From assembly GCA_903960845.1 (NCBI GenBank), contig CAJCCF010000386.1, forward strand, positions 1 to 33,733: 33,733 nt of DNA, given 5' to 3'. Shown in pieces: positions 21,597 through 29,814 of this stretch. Position numbers and translations under genes: made by a program. Under the pieces are notes generated by a model. It searched no databases and was not told where the DNA came from. It worked only from the letters and a program-made list of their open reading frames with translations. Numbering within the stretch: position 1 is the stretch's first letter; every line of letters starts with the position of its first letter. This DNA is from an uncultured Verrucomicrobiota bacterium (GTDB taxonomy: Bacteria > Verrucomicrobiota > Verrucomicrobiia > Verrucomicrobiales > Verrucomicrobiaceae).

Positions 21597-23009
21597 TCAG
21601 GGAATTGAAACTTGAGGCACCACAGCAAGCTGGTTTGGCTGCGCGCCCATTTTCACCTGCCGACCATCGGTACACTTCTCAATCAGTGAACTGGCCATCG
21701 TTGACAACGCAGACCTGAGTCGCGCGTCATCAGGATACAAAGAGGCCATGATGAGCATCTCAGGCAGTGCCTCGACGGTGATGCCCATGGCATCAAACTC
21801 GTCGAGCAGCGCCTTGATGGCCGGTTTGGCAACCACGTCCACTTCAGCGCGCCCCGCACCAACCACCGCTGCGAGATCGCCCAGCGCACGGAGGAGGATG
21901 ATGTGATAAACCGTGCGCGCATTGTGGGCGTCCATCCAGCGGCCATTCGGAGCCTGCCCGGGAGCGATACCGACACGAAACTTTTGCCAGGCAGCATCAA
22001 GAAATGCCTTTTCGCCCGTGACCCGAAAGGCATTGGCCAGCAATGAAACCGAAAAGGCATTGTAGTTAAAATTAGCGCAGCATCGCTGCTGCACGGCCCA
22101 TTCAGCGGCACGTCTTCCCGAGCCTAACCATGATTGTTTTTTGAAAACTTCACCCGCACGCAGAAGTGCAGTGCCGCAGACACCTGTGTCGAATTGTGAA
22201 CCCCCATCGGGATCAGCCGTGGTGACCCAGCCATCTTTGATTTCGACTTTCCCGGCAGCAAGCTGGCGGCTGATCATGTCACCGAAGCGAATGTTCTTTC
22301 CACGCAGATCAGGAAATGGAAAGTGACCCTCCGGCTGTTGCAGGGCCGTGAGAATTTTGGCGCATCCTTCGGCAAGTTTTGCGATTTCCGGCAATGCATC
22401 GGGTTCATGCCTCACGACAAAAGGCTGGATGTCCGCACATGCGCTGAGCACATAGCCATAGAGTCGCAGCATCTGATCGGGCAGCGGCTGTCCAGCCATC
22501 AGCGCGCGCATGGCGCGTCCCTGAGTCTTGAGGGCATCGAGAAAGAGTCTGGTTGCCTCGGCCTCAGTCAGATGTCTGCCTTTCGGTTTTCTTCCCATGC
22601 GCCGGCCATCTGGCACACCCGCCTGATCACCAAGGGTCTCTAGCATTTCGGCAGTCACCACGCGAACTCGGCCGGACTCACCGGATATCATGGCCTCGTG
22701 AAGCTGCTCGCCTAACATCTTGGATTTCACGGCCATTTCGGGGCTGGGATGAAACAGCGGTTGCCCCGCCATGGCCCAGCCCCCGGCATCAATGCCAACC
22801 TTGGTCTCAATTTCACTCAACTGTGCGTCGGCATCCGTCGGCAGGGTCATTTTGAAACGGCGCCCGAGTGTTTCGACCTCACTCACAAGTGCCCGGTCAT
22901 TGCGCTCACGGGCGATTTGCAAAGCCATCCTCAGGCGGGCTTCAGCATCGGCAGGACTGACCGCATGAACTGCCGTCCCAAGACATAGCAACAGCGGGAG
23001 AAAGCGCAT
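21597..23009 (-). CDS. Secreted protein of unknown function, predicted alpha/alpha fold
   Basis: A 470-residue exported protein with signal peptide MRFLPLLLCLGTAVHA. Residues about 16-180 are helical (RLRMALQIARERNDRALVSEVETLGRRF). The part from about 230 to the end has repeated helix pairs such as CGTALLRAGEVFKKQSWLGSGRRAAEWAVQQ, NYNAFSVSLLANAFRVTGEKAFLDAAWQKF and NARTVYHIILLRALGDLAAVV, resembling the alpha/alpha toroids of polysaccharide-active enzymes and terpenoid cyclases, but I cannot name catalytic residues. The start at 23009 lies four bases after the stop of the LTxxQ-protein gene, supporting translation from one mRNA. It is the fourth gene of the ECF-sigma operon and a candidate effector of that response. 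Confidence 0.82.
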   Translation of the reverse strand: MRFLPLLLCLGTAVHAVSPADAEARLRMALQIARERNDRALVSEVETLGRRFKMTLPTDADAQLSEIETKVGIDAGGWAMAGQPLFHPSPEMAVKSKMLGEQLHEAMISGESGRVRVVTAEMLETLGDQAGVPDGRRMGRKPKGRHLTEAEATRLFLDALKTQGRAMRALMAGQPLPDQMLRLYGYVLSACADIQPFVVRHEPDALPEIAKLAEGCAKILTALQQPEGHFPFPDLRGKNIRFGDMISRQLAAGKVEIKDGWVTTADPDGGSQFDTGVCGTALLRAGEVFKKQSWLGSGRRAAEWAVQQRCCANFNYNAFSVSLLANAFRVTGEKAFLDAAWQKFRVGIAPGQAPNGRWMDAHNARTVYHIILLRALGDLAAVVGAGRAEVDVVAKPAIKALLDEFDAMGITVEALPEMLIMASLYPDDARLRSALSTMASSLIEKCTDGRQVKMGAQPNQLAVVPQVSIP

Positions 23010-23013
23010 GGCC

Positions 23014-23850
23014 CTACTGCTTGGCAAGCTTGCTCTCTCCCCAGGTAAGAATGCGGCCGACCAATTCGGCATTCTGGGCCGCCTTGGCTTCCTCAAGCGC
23101 CTGCTTGGCTTTGATGAACTGGCGGATAAGCGGCAGCGAGATGATTGATTGAGCTCTGGTTTGAACATCAGCGAGGCGTTGCTTCAGTACTTCGAGGTCC
23201 ACATTGCCGGGCTCCTGATTGCTGAAGTTCAGTTCCTCAGTGGATTCGGGTTCATTGACCCCGCTTTCAAGCGTCAGCTTGTCGAGAGCCTTGTCAGCCT
23301 GAGCCCACTCACCCGCGCGAATCATGGCTTCAATCTCGCCTCCCCGTTCGGTCATGGCCTGGGTGGCTTTGATGCCGAGCGATTCGACCGCGGCGCGCAG
23401 CTTCTCTGCCTTGGCTTTCACAATGGATTCAAGGTCACCTTTTTTGGCCAGTTTTCCCGGAGCCAGTGACATGACTTTCTTTTGCTGATCAGGTGTCAGG
23501 ATATCCCGCAATTGGATGAGGGTGCGCAATTGCAGTTGCTTCACCGGAGCCTCAGCTTCCAGGAGACGTGAGAGAGCGGCACTCGCGGCATCGGCGCTGG
23601 TTTCACGATTCCTGAGCGCTTCATTGAATGCCTTTTGCTGCTCCTTCACGGCCTGCTCCAGTGATTCCGCCGAGGCCCGAGCCCCGCTGACAACAGCCTG
23701 CATTTTTGATTCCTGATCCGGCGTGAGTTCAAGTTCGGATTTCAGCGTGGCGATGGTCTCCGGCATGATCAGGCCATGCTGAAACCAGGCTTCAGGTCCG
23801 GCATGGGCAATGATGGTAAAAGCGAGCAGTGAGGTGATGATGAGTTTCAT
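23014..23850 (-). CDS. Periplasmic LTxxQ-type (CpxP/Spy-like) helical protein
   Basis: A 278-residue exported protein: signal peptide MKLIITSLLAFTIIAHA, then a nearly all-helical chain. Two LTxxQ motifs, LELTPDQESKM (about residue 42) and ILTPDQQKKV (about 117), are the signature of CpxP/Spy/CnrX-like periplasmic sensors and chaperones, and they are separated by a charged coiled coil (ASAESLEQAVKEQQKAFNEAL). The C-terminal half adds more helices and an acidic linker (EPESTEELNFSNQEPG). CpxP-like proteins sense misfolded protein or metals; here an ECF sigma factor and a one-TM protein are encoded just upstream, so it may be the periplasmic sensor of that pair, like CnrX in Cupriavidus. Its ATG overlaps the preceding stop codon (ATGA). 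Confidence 0.85.
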   Translation of the reverse strand: MKLIITSLLAFTIIAHAGPEAWFQHGLIMPETIATLKSELELTPDQESKMQAVVSGARASAESLEQAVKEQQKAFNEALRNRETSADAASAALSRLLEAEAPVKQLQLRTLIQLRDILTPDQQKKVMSLAPGKLAKKGDLESIVKAKAEKLRAAVESLGIKATQAMTERGGEIEAMIRAGEWAQADKALDKLTLESGVNEPESTEELNFSNQEPGNVDLEVLKQRLADVQTRAQSIISLPLIRQFIKAKQALEEAKAAQNAELVGRILTWGESKLAKQ

Positions 23851-24185
23851 GGCAGTTGAATGGTGAGGTAACTAGGCAGCAAAAAATCGCTGGGGTTGGC
23901 TGATGGGTTGTTGAGGCTGGTGAAAAGCGGTTCAGAGGCTGCATCAAACAGGACCGGCAACGCCTCCACCAGATCAGGTGGATCAGCGCGATGAATGAGC
24001 ATGAGGCTCAGCAACATGCAGACGCCCGCAGTGACCGTGAGTGGAATCCAGCGCGGACGGCGGAAGGCGGAAGGCGCTGACTGCGGCTGGAGAACGCGCG
24101 GATTCCAGGCCGGCGCATGCTCGTGATCAGCGCGGCGCTGGGCGGCGAAACGGGAACGCAGTTCAGGGTCGGGTTCAGGGTTCAT
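23847..24185 (-). CDS. One-TM membrane protein, putative anti-sigma factor
   Basis: A 112-residue protein with a polar N-terminus (about residues 1-45, Arg-rich, MNPEPDPELRSRFAAQRRADHEHAPAW), one TM helix near 47-65 (IPLTVTAGVCMLLSLMLI) and a roughly 45-residue periplasmic tail rich in hydrophobic and Pro residues. No zinc-binding HxxxCxxC anti-sigma motif is present. The call rests on position: it follows the ECF sigma gene with an 11-base overlap and precedes the LTxxQ protein with a 4-base overlap. The start at 24185 is chosen because it removes a cysteine-rich stretch that belongs to the sigma reading frame overlap. Confidence 0.65.
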   Translation of the reverse strand: MNPEPDPELRSRFAAQRRADHEHAPAWNPRVLQPQSAPSAFRRPRWIPLTVTAGVCMLLSLMLIHRADPPDLVEALPVLFDAASEPLFTSLNNPSANPSDFLLPSYLTIQLP

Positions 24186-24699
24186 GCTTGGAGCCGGGTT
24201 GCAGCAGGCTGCGCATTCGCGCTTTGCCGCGTTCGTAATGCTGGCGCACGGAGCCAATGCCGACCTTCATGACGGCCGCGGCTTCGCTCAACGAAAGGTC
24301 CTGATAGAAGACGAGATGCAGAACCTCGGCCTGACGGGCGGGCAACTGCGAGAGGCAGTCGCGCAACTGCATCGTTTGTTCGTCTAATTCGATCTGCCGC
24401 GATGGCGACGGACGCGGATCGTGGCTGTCCCCGCGGAGTTGCTGGAGCAACCGCCCCAGCAGCGACTCGCGGTAGCGCAGCCGCCTGAACTCCTCGCGTG
24501 CCGTGAGCCGGATGACGCCGAACCACCAAGTTTTGAAACTGGATGCACCCGCAAATCCAAGGCGGCCGGATGCCAGCTTGAGGTAGGCATTCTGCAGCAC
24601 GTCCTCCGCCCGCGAATGATCGCCGTCGCAGCAGTGCAACGCCCAGCCAAACGCATCGGGGTGCAGGGATTCGAGTTGATCGGCAGTTTCGCGCTCCAT
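24175..24699 (-). CDS. ECF-type RNA polymerase sigma factor
   Basis: A 174-residue sigma-70 family protein with only regions 2 and 4. Region 2 is about residues 10-75: ALHCCDGDHSRAEDVLQNAYLKLAS (2.1-2.2, the RNA polymerase contact) and SFKTWWFGVIRLTAREEFRRLR (2.3-2.4, -10 recognition). A Pro/Ser-rich linker (DSHDPRPSPSRQIELDE) leads to region 4 at about 115-168: CLSQLPARQAEVLHLVFYQDLSLSEAAAVMKVGIGSVRQHYERGKARM, with the -35 recognition helix IGSVRQHYERGK. It belongs to the large verrucomicrobial/planctomycetal ECF set. The gene starts a run of overlapping genes (one-TM protein, LTxxQ protein, alpha/alpha protein), the usual layout for a sigma factor held by a membrane anti-sigma factor. Confidence 0.93.
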   Translation of the reverse strand: MERETADQLESLHPDAFGWALHCCDGDHSRAEDVLQNAYLKLASGRLGFAGASSFKTWWFGVIRLTAREEFRRLRYRESLLGRLLQQLRGDSHDPRPSPSRQIELDEQTMQLRDCLSQLPARQAEVLHLVFYQDLSLSEAAAVMKVGIGSVRQHYERGKARMRSLLQPGSKHEP

Positions 24700-24746
24700 T
24701 CATTTTCCGGTGAGTGACCCGGCCGAGCGGAGTGTATGACAGCCCT

Positions 24747-25286
24747 TCAATTTTTCACCACGGTCTTCTTTGGCGGCTGCTCCACGAAGGAGGCGATGCC
24801 AAGCAAAATAGCGGCAATAACGACACAGGAATCCGCGACGTTGAAGGATGGCCAGGGATTGAAGGGCGGGAATCCAAAGTCAAAACGCAGAAAGTCCACG
24901 ACATAGCCGTCGAAGAGCCGTCCGCCAAAGAGAATGCCGTTGTCGTGGGCGCGGAAAATGCGGTCGGTGAGGTTGCCGAAAATACCTGAGACCAGCAGAG
25001 CCACCGCTGTTTTGCTCAACCTGCCCGGGAATGCACCGCTGCGATACATCCAGGTGATGAAACCCAGCGCCAGGAGTGAGATGGCACCGAAGGCATAGTT
25101 GGCATACTGCGTGCCATTGAACATGCCAAAAGCCACGCCTGTGTTCGCCGTGTGATGCAGCCAGAAGGTGCCCTTGATCACTTCATCTTCGCGACCATGA
25201 AGATCAAAGTTCGCCACGATCCAGCTCTTTGACCACTGGTCGAGCAAGTAAAGCGGCAGGGTGAGGCAGAGCAGGAGCTTGATCAT
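24747..25286 (-). CDS. lspA: Lipoprotein signal peptidase (signal peptidase II) LspA
   Basis: A 179-residue inner-membrane aspartic protease that cuts lipoprotein signal peptides after lipidation. The catalytic dyad is D131 (GYVVDFLRF) and D152 (SFNVADSCV); the conserved GNLTDR motif (D108) and the early LLDQWSKSWIV and NTGVAFGMF motifs are present, with four TM helices. The chosen start (25286) lies 19 bases after the symporter gene; the longer frame would run into that gene and is not protein-like. The window encodes a clear lipoprotein substrate (3444) and a probable one (20862). Confidence 0.95.
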   Translation of the reverse strand: MIKLLLCLTLPLYLLDQWSKSWIVANFDLHGREDEVIKGTFWLHHTANTGVAFGMFNGTQYANYAFGAISLLALGFITWMYRSGAFPGRLSKTAVALLVSGIFGNLTDRIFRAHDNGILFGGRLFDGYVVDFLRFDFGFPPFNPWPSFNVADSCVVIAAILLGIASFVEQPPKKTVVKN

Positions 25287-25305
25287 GGGCAGGGCATTCC
25301 ACGGA

Positions 25306-26880
25306 TCAATGCGCCGTCGCCTTCTCGGAGCCAAGGCCGGTGTGGGCACGGACTTTGAGTTCGGCAAACTTGGCTTCGGCTTCAGGGTCACGGGCGGTGA
25401 GAATGGTGCCCAGCCAGGCAGCAAGGAAGCCGAGCGGGATGCTGACGATGCCCGGGTTTTCGAGTGGGAAAGGCGCGCCGGCTTTGCCATAGATGCCGTT
25501 CGGGCTGAGCAGGATGAGCAGGATGGAAGCAATGAGACCGACGGCGAGACCCGCGACAGCTCCGCTGGTGTTGAAACGCTTCCAGAAAACACTGAGCACG
25601 ATGACCGGCAAGTTTGCGGAGGCGGCGACGGAAAAGGCAAGGCCGACGAGGAATGCGGCATTCACGCTTGGGCCGAGATAGATGGCGATGCCGATGCTGA
25701 CAGCTCCGACACAGAAAGCAGTGATGCGGGCAACCTTCACTTCCTGCCCAGGACGGTTTTCTTTGCCATGATGGAGGACGTTCGAGTAAAAGTCGTGCGC
25801 GAAGGAGGCGCTGGCACTCATGGTTAGGCCGGCCACAACGGCAAGGATCGTGGCAAAGGCAACGGCGCTGATGAAGGCAAAGAAGAACTCACCTCCAAGC
25901 TGCTGCGCCAGGATCGGCGCAACCATGTTGGTGTCCGGTTTGCCGTCGGCGGTGAGAATGAGCGCTTTCTTCAGGATGGTGGCGGCACCGAAACCAAAGA
26001 AGGTGGTCATGATGTAGAAGAGCCCGATGATGGCCATGGCCCAGACCACGCTGGAGCGTGCCGTTTTGGCATCCGGCACCGTATAGAAGCGCACCAGGAT
26101 GTGCGGCAGACCAGCAGTGCCCAACACCAGACCGAGGCATAAGGAAATGAGGTCCAGCGGTCCCCACGGCCCGGCGACAGCAACTCCGAATTTGAGACCG
26201 GGCTCCATCAGGTTTTTGGGCGCTGCGCTGCCGCCGTAGTCAGCATGGGCGACGGCGTTAAAGAATTGAGTGAAACTGAAGTGGTGAAACTGGAGCACCA
26301 GATAACTTAGGAGCAGTGCCCCGGCGATGAGCAGCAGTGCCTTGATGATCTGCACCCAGGTGGTGGCCAGCATACCACCGAAGACGACATAAACGAGCAT
26401 CAGCACACCAACACCAATCACCGCCGGCGCGAAATCGAGGCCGATGAGACGCTTGATGATGACACCGGCACCGACCATCTGCGCAATCATGTAGAAAGTG
26501 GAAACGGTGAGCGTGCTGAGTGAAGCAAGGGCGCGCACAGGCCGTGGTTTGAGACGGTAGGCCAGCAGGTCGGCCATGGTGTATTTGCCGGCATTTCGCA
26601 GCGGTTCGGCCACCACTAGCAGCACTGTGATGTAGGCCACGAGAAAACCGACGGAATACATGAAACCGTCATAACCATAAAAACAAATCATGCCGGAAAT
26701 ACCCAGAAAGGAGGCGGCACTCATGTAATCACCAGCCACGGCGAGACCGTTCTGCCAGCCAGTGATGCTGCGGCCAGCGGCAAAGTAGGCAGCAGCCCCG
26801 GTGTTGCGCTTCGCCGCCCAGAAGGTGATGAGAAGCGTAAGACCGACGAAGGCCAGAAACATGATCAGAGGAACAGACAT
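25306..26880 (-). CDS. Sodium/solute symporter, acetate permease (ActP) type
   Basis: A 524-residue SSS-family transporter with about 13 TM helices. Characteristic blocks are AAYFAAGRSITGWQNGLAVAGDYMSAASFLGISGMI near the N-terminus, FYMIAQMVGAGVII, MLATTWVQIIKALLLIAGA, LGLVLGTAGLPHILVRFYTVPDAKTARSS and VVAGLTMSASASFAHDFYSNVLHHGKEN, all close to the cation/acetate symporter ActP. It probably imports acetate or another small monocarboxylate with Na+ or H+. It follows the DUF485 gene by 56 bases, as yjcH precedes actP in E. coli. No acs gene is nearby. The start at 26880 gives the ordinary family length. Confidence 0.93.
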   Translation of the reverse strand: MSVPLIMFLAFVGLTLLITFWAAKRNTGAAAYFAAGRSITGWQNGLAVAGDYMSAASFLGISGMICFYGYDGFMYSVGFLVAYITVLLVVAEPLRNAGKYTMADLLAYRLKPRPVRALASLSTLTVSTFYMIAQMVGAGVIIKRLIGLDFAPAVIGVGVLMLVYVVFGGMLATTWVQIIKALLLIAGALLLSYLVLQFHHFSFTQFFNAVAHADYGGSAAPKNLMEPGLKFGVAVAGPWGPLDLISLCLGLVLGTAGLPHILVRFYTVPDAKTARSSVVWAMAIIGLFYIMTTFFGFGAATILKKALILTADGKPDTNMVAPILAQQLGGEFFFAFISAVAFATILAVVAGLTMSASASFAHDFYSNVLHHGKENRPGQEVKVARITAFCVGAVSIGIAIYLGPSVNAAFLVGLAFSVAASANLPVIVLSVFWKRFNTSGAVAGLAVGLIASILLILLSPNGIYGKAGAPFPLENPGIVSIPLGFLAAWLGTILTARDPEAEAKFAELKVRAHTGLGSEKATAH

Positions 26881-26936
26881 AGGAAGAGTGGGGATGGGGA
26901 AATCAGAACAAAAAAGGCTGGAAGGGCGGGCAAGGA

Positions 26937-27245
26937 TCAGCCGTGACCATGGATGATGGCGGCAGCAGCTTTGTCCCATTTGGCGGCAACGCGCACATAA
27001 AGGAACGCCATAACCCACGCCATGATGAACTGTGAGAGTGCGAAGACGTAAGCCACATTCACTTCACCCCAGACCTTTGTTTTCATCAGCTCAGGGCAAT
27101 ACCCAACCAAAATGGGCAGAGCCAAATAGTATATCATGAAGAAGAAGAGAGATGGAACGATGAAACGTTTCTTACGCGCCAGCAGTGCGCGGAATTCAGG
27201 CTTCGCTTCGAGGTGCGCCCAGTTTACAGATGTTTTTTCGCTCAT
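26937..27245 (-). CDS. DUF485 (YjcH-type) membrane protein
   Basis: A 102-residue protein with two TM helices (about residues 28-47, FIVPSLFFFMIYYLALPILVG, and 62-88, VNVAYVFALSQFIMAWVMAFLYVRVA) and a basic cytosolic loop (LLARKKRF). This is the DUF485 pattern. Such genes almost always precede an ActP-type symporter, as here, and the product is probably an accessory subunit of the transporter. It is separated from hemC by 57 bases and may have its own promoter. Confidence 0.93.
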   Translation of the reverse strand: MSEKTSVNWAHLEAKPEFRALLARKKRFIVPSLFFFMIYYLALPILVGYCPELMKTKVWGEVNVAYVFALSQFIMAWVMAFLYVRVAAKWDKAAAAIIHGHG

Positions 27246-27302
27246 AAAGGCCGCGAGGTTAGGAAGTCACGCCAGTGATAGCAAGAGAGGAAATGCCGGG
27301 GC

Positions 27303-28253
27303 TCAAGATACTCTTCCTGTCGCATCAGCCAGCTTGGCGGCGAGTTGCTTCGGCTCACTGACTGGGCCGCTCATCTCCAGTTCCTTCGGTTTTGTGGACA
27401 GATCAGCCTCATCGAAGACCCGCACGGCGAAGTGAAGCTGGTCGTCCTTGATCCAGGTGTGGGCACCCACCGGCGTCTGGCATCCGGCACCAAGAAGACG
27501 CAGAAACTCGCGCTCAGCGGTGACGCGTGTTTCAGTGCCGGCATGATTGAGCGCACGAAGTTTGGCATAGGTCGCCTCATCGCCCATGCGACATTCGATA
27601 GCGATGGCCCCCTGCCCTGCGGCGGGCAGAAATTTCACGGGATCGAGCGTCAGCGCGTGCAGGCTGAAGCCGTCAATCTCGATAACATCGCCCCTCATCA
27701 GACCAAGCCGGATCAAACCTGCCGCAGCGAGCATGACAGCGTCCAGAGCTTGCTCACCGAGCACTTTCTTGACTCGAGTGGGCACATTGCCCCGGATCTC
27801 CACAATCTCAACATCCGGACGCAACCACTTGAGCTGCGCCGCCCGGCGAACGCTGCTGGTGCCGACACGTGCTCCTTTGGGGAGGGTCTCCAGCGTATAG
27901 GCTTCGCGAGTGATCAGAACATCTTCGATAGGAGCGCGCGGCAAAACAGCAGCGATCTGGAAGCCAGAGGCCAGGTCGGAGGGCATGTCTTTGAGACTGT
28001 GAACAGCCGCATCAATCTCACCCTTTTCCAACGCGATCTCGAGCTCCTTGATAAAAATGCCCTTGTCCACCTGAGCCACATCGCTGAACTCGGAAAAACG
28101 CAGGTCCTGGCGTTTGTCACCACTGGTATGAATGATCCTGCGCTCCACCTGGAGTCCCGGATGAGCTTGCAGCAGTTCCCGGGTAACCGTTTCAGTTTGG
28201 GTCAGAGCCAGCTCGCTGCCGCGAGTGCCGAGGATAAGGGTAAGTTGGGACAT
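27303..28253 (-). CDS. hemC: Hydroxymethylbilane synthase (porphobilinogen deaminase)
   Basis: A 316-residue cytosolic enzyme that joins four porphobilinogens to hydroxymethylbilane in haem biosynthesis. The dipyrromethane cofactor is attached to C258 in LRLLGAGCQTPVGAH; the catalytic Asp is D81 in GEIDAAVHSLKDMPS. N-terminal ILGTRGSELALTQT and the GTSSVRRAAQL and EIVEIRGNVPTR substrate-site motifs are intact. The start at 28253 gives normal length; the 50 codons upstream in frame have no homology and enter the divergent promoter region. Haem supply fits the c-type cytochrome genes in the window, but that is not a specific link. Confidence 0.95.
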   Translation of the reverse strand: MSQLTLILGTRGSELALTQTETVTRELLQAHPGLQVERRIIHTSGDKRQDLRFSEFSDVAQVDKGIFIKELEIALEKGEIDAAVHSLKDMPSDLASGFQIAAVLPRAPIEDVLITREAYTLETLPKGARVGTSSVRRAAQLKWLRPDVEIVEIRGNVPTRVKKVLGEQALDAVMLAAAGLIRLGLMRGDVIEIDGFSLHALTLDPVKFLPAAGQGAIAIECRMGDEATYAKLRALNHAGTETRVTAEREFLRLLGAGCQTPVGAHTWIKDDQLHFAVRVFDEADLSTKPKELEMSGPVSEPKQLAAKLADATGRVS

Positions 28254-28388
28254 GTGCGGGAGGAATTCACGCAAAGCAGGCCGGACGCAAAGGAATGCTG
28301 CGCTATGAGTTGCCAAATTGTTACCAGCGAATGTTTTTTCTCGCCTTTTCAATGACTCGCAGGTGAATATGGCGTTTCGCTTACCGCC

Positions 28389-29615
28389 ATGAAGATCCAC
28401 CTCCTCCCACTACTGCTCCTCGCTGTCTCCACCCAGGCCGCTGACTGGCCCACCTTCCGCGGCACCGACCGCTCTGACGTCTCCACTGAAACCGGTCTGC
28501 TCAAAAAATGGCCCTCCGCAGGACCCAAGCAAGTCTGGATAAACAAGGATGCAGGACTTGGCTACTCAGGATGCGCCATTGTCGATGGAACAATCTATAC
28601 AATGGGAGCCCGCGATGCAGCGGAGTACGTGATCGCCATTGATGCCACCACGGGCAAAGAAAAATGGTCCGCCGAAATCGGTTCACTTCTGACCAACGGC
28701 TGGGGTGATGGCCCGCGCGCCACACCAACCGTGGATGCCGGCAAGGTCTATGCCATGAGCGGCAAAGGGAACCTCGTCTGCCTGAATGCTGCGGATGGCA
28801 AAGAAGTCTGGAAGACCAGCATGACCGATCTCGGCGGCAAGGTCCCCGGCTGGGGCTACTGCGAGAGCCCGCTGGTCGATGGGGCACTCGTCATCGCCAC
28901 ACCCGGCGGTGCCAAGGGTACTCTCGCAGCCTTTGATAAGACCACCGGTAAACCCGCCTGGCAGTCCGCCGAGTGGTCAGATCCCGCTCAGTACTCCAGC
29001 ATGATTGCGGCGACTCACAACGGAGCCCGCCAGCTCATCCAATTGACCATGCAGAGCATTGCCGGCGTGAATGCCGCCGATGGCAAACTTCTCTGGAAAA
29101 CCGAGTTCCCCGGCAAGACCGCCGTCATCCCAACCCCCATCTTCAAAGACGGGCAGGTCTTCGTGGCCGCAGGTTACGGTGTCGGATGCAAGTCGGTGAA
29201 AATCGGTTCGGGCAATGCTGTCGAGGAACTCTACGCCAGCACCGACATGGTGAATCATCACGGCGGAGTGATCCTCGTGGATGGCTATCTATACGGCTAC
29301 AATGACAAGGCCGGCTGGACCTGCATGGACTTCAAAACCGGCACCGTGAAATGGACGGAAAAGAAGGCTCTGGGTAAAGGTGCCATCCATTACGCCGATG
29401 GTTGTTTCTACCTTTTGGAAGAAAAAACTGGCACCGTGGTCCTGATCAAAGCCAGTTCAAAAGGCTGGGATGAGCAGGGCCGCTTCACCCTCAGTCCGCA
29501 GACCACTCAGAGAAATCCCAAAGGTATGGTCTGGACCCACCCCGTTGTCAGCGGTGGCAAACTTTACCTGCGCGATCAGGAACTGCTCTTCTGCTATGAT
29601 GTGAGCGGGAGGTGA
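28389..29615 (+). CDS. Secreted PQQ-like beta-propeller protein
   Basis: A 408-residue exported protein: signal peptide MKIHLLPLLLLAVSTQA, then DWPTFRGTDRSDVSTETGLL, the same opening motif as the larger paralogue at 10410. Blades with the PQQ-repeat pattern follow, including VIAIDATTGKEKWSAEIG, LVCLNAADGKEVWKTSM, LAAFDKTTGKPAWQSA, IAGVNAADGKLLWKTEF and CMDFKTGTVKWTEK, filling the whole chain without the helical insert seen at 10410. No heme motif or Ca2+/Asp catalytic pair of PQQ dehydrogenases is evident, so substrate and activity are unknown. Monocistronic, divergent from hemC (135 bases between starts). Confidence 0.92.
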   Translation: MKIHLLPLLLLAVSTQAADWPTFRGTDRSDVSTETGLLKKWPSAGPKQVWINKDAGLGYSGCAIVDGTIYTMGARDAAEYVIAIDATTGKEKWSAEIGSLLTNGWGDGPRATPTVDAGKVYAMSGKGNLVCLNAADGKEVWKTSMTDLGGKVPGWGYCESPLVDGALVIATPGGAKGTLAAFDKTTGKPAWQSAEWSDPAQYSSMIAATHNGARQLIQLTMQSIAGVNAADGKLLWKTEFPGKTAVIPTPIFKDGQVFVAAGYGVGCKSVKIGSGNAVEELYASTDMVNHHGGVILVDGYLYGYNDKAGWTCMDFKTGTVKWTEKKALGKGAIHYADGCFYLLEEKTGTVVLIKASSKGWDEQGRFTLSPQTTQRNPKGMVWTHPVVSGGKLYLRDQELLFCYDVSGR

Positions 29616-29814
29616 GATCCAGAATCGAGCTCGTCAAACCCGGTGGCTGAATGCGTTACAGGCGATTTCTTCTCGCGTGCGAAACACCAGCCAACGCTCA
29701 AGTTAGAGAACATTTGCGCCGCCGCCCCCTGAATCGGAGGTGTCGGCGTGCTTATTAATTCAATGGCTAAAAAAGTCTGCCTAGCCCTAATTCACCCACG
29801 ATCCGAGTCGACTT

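Noticed and set aside
24722..24750. Possible ECF-specific promoter (TGTCATAC on the minus strand) before the sigma gene
   Set aside because: The TGTCA-like box recalls some ECF -35 elements, but no convincing -10 partner follows and there is only one instance in the window.
27345..28355. 336-codon open frame opposite hemC
   Set aside because: hemC on the other strand has all catalytic motifs; this frame has none.
29616..29814. 199-base gap between the PQQ propeller and the GT39-type gene, checked for tRNA, sRNA or terminators
   Set aside because: No tRNA fold, no long open frame and no stem with a T-run was found; only short chance pairings such as CGCCG/CGGCG.
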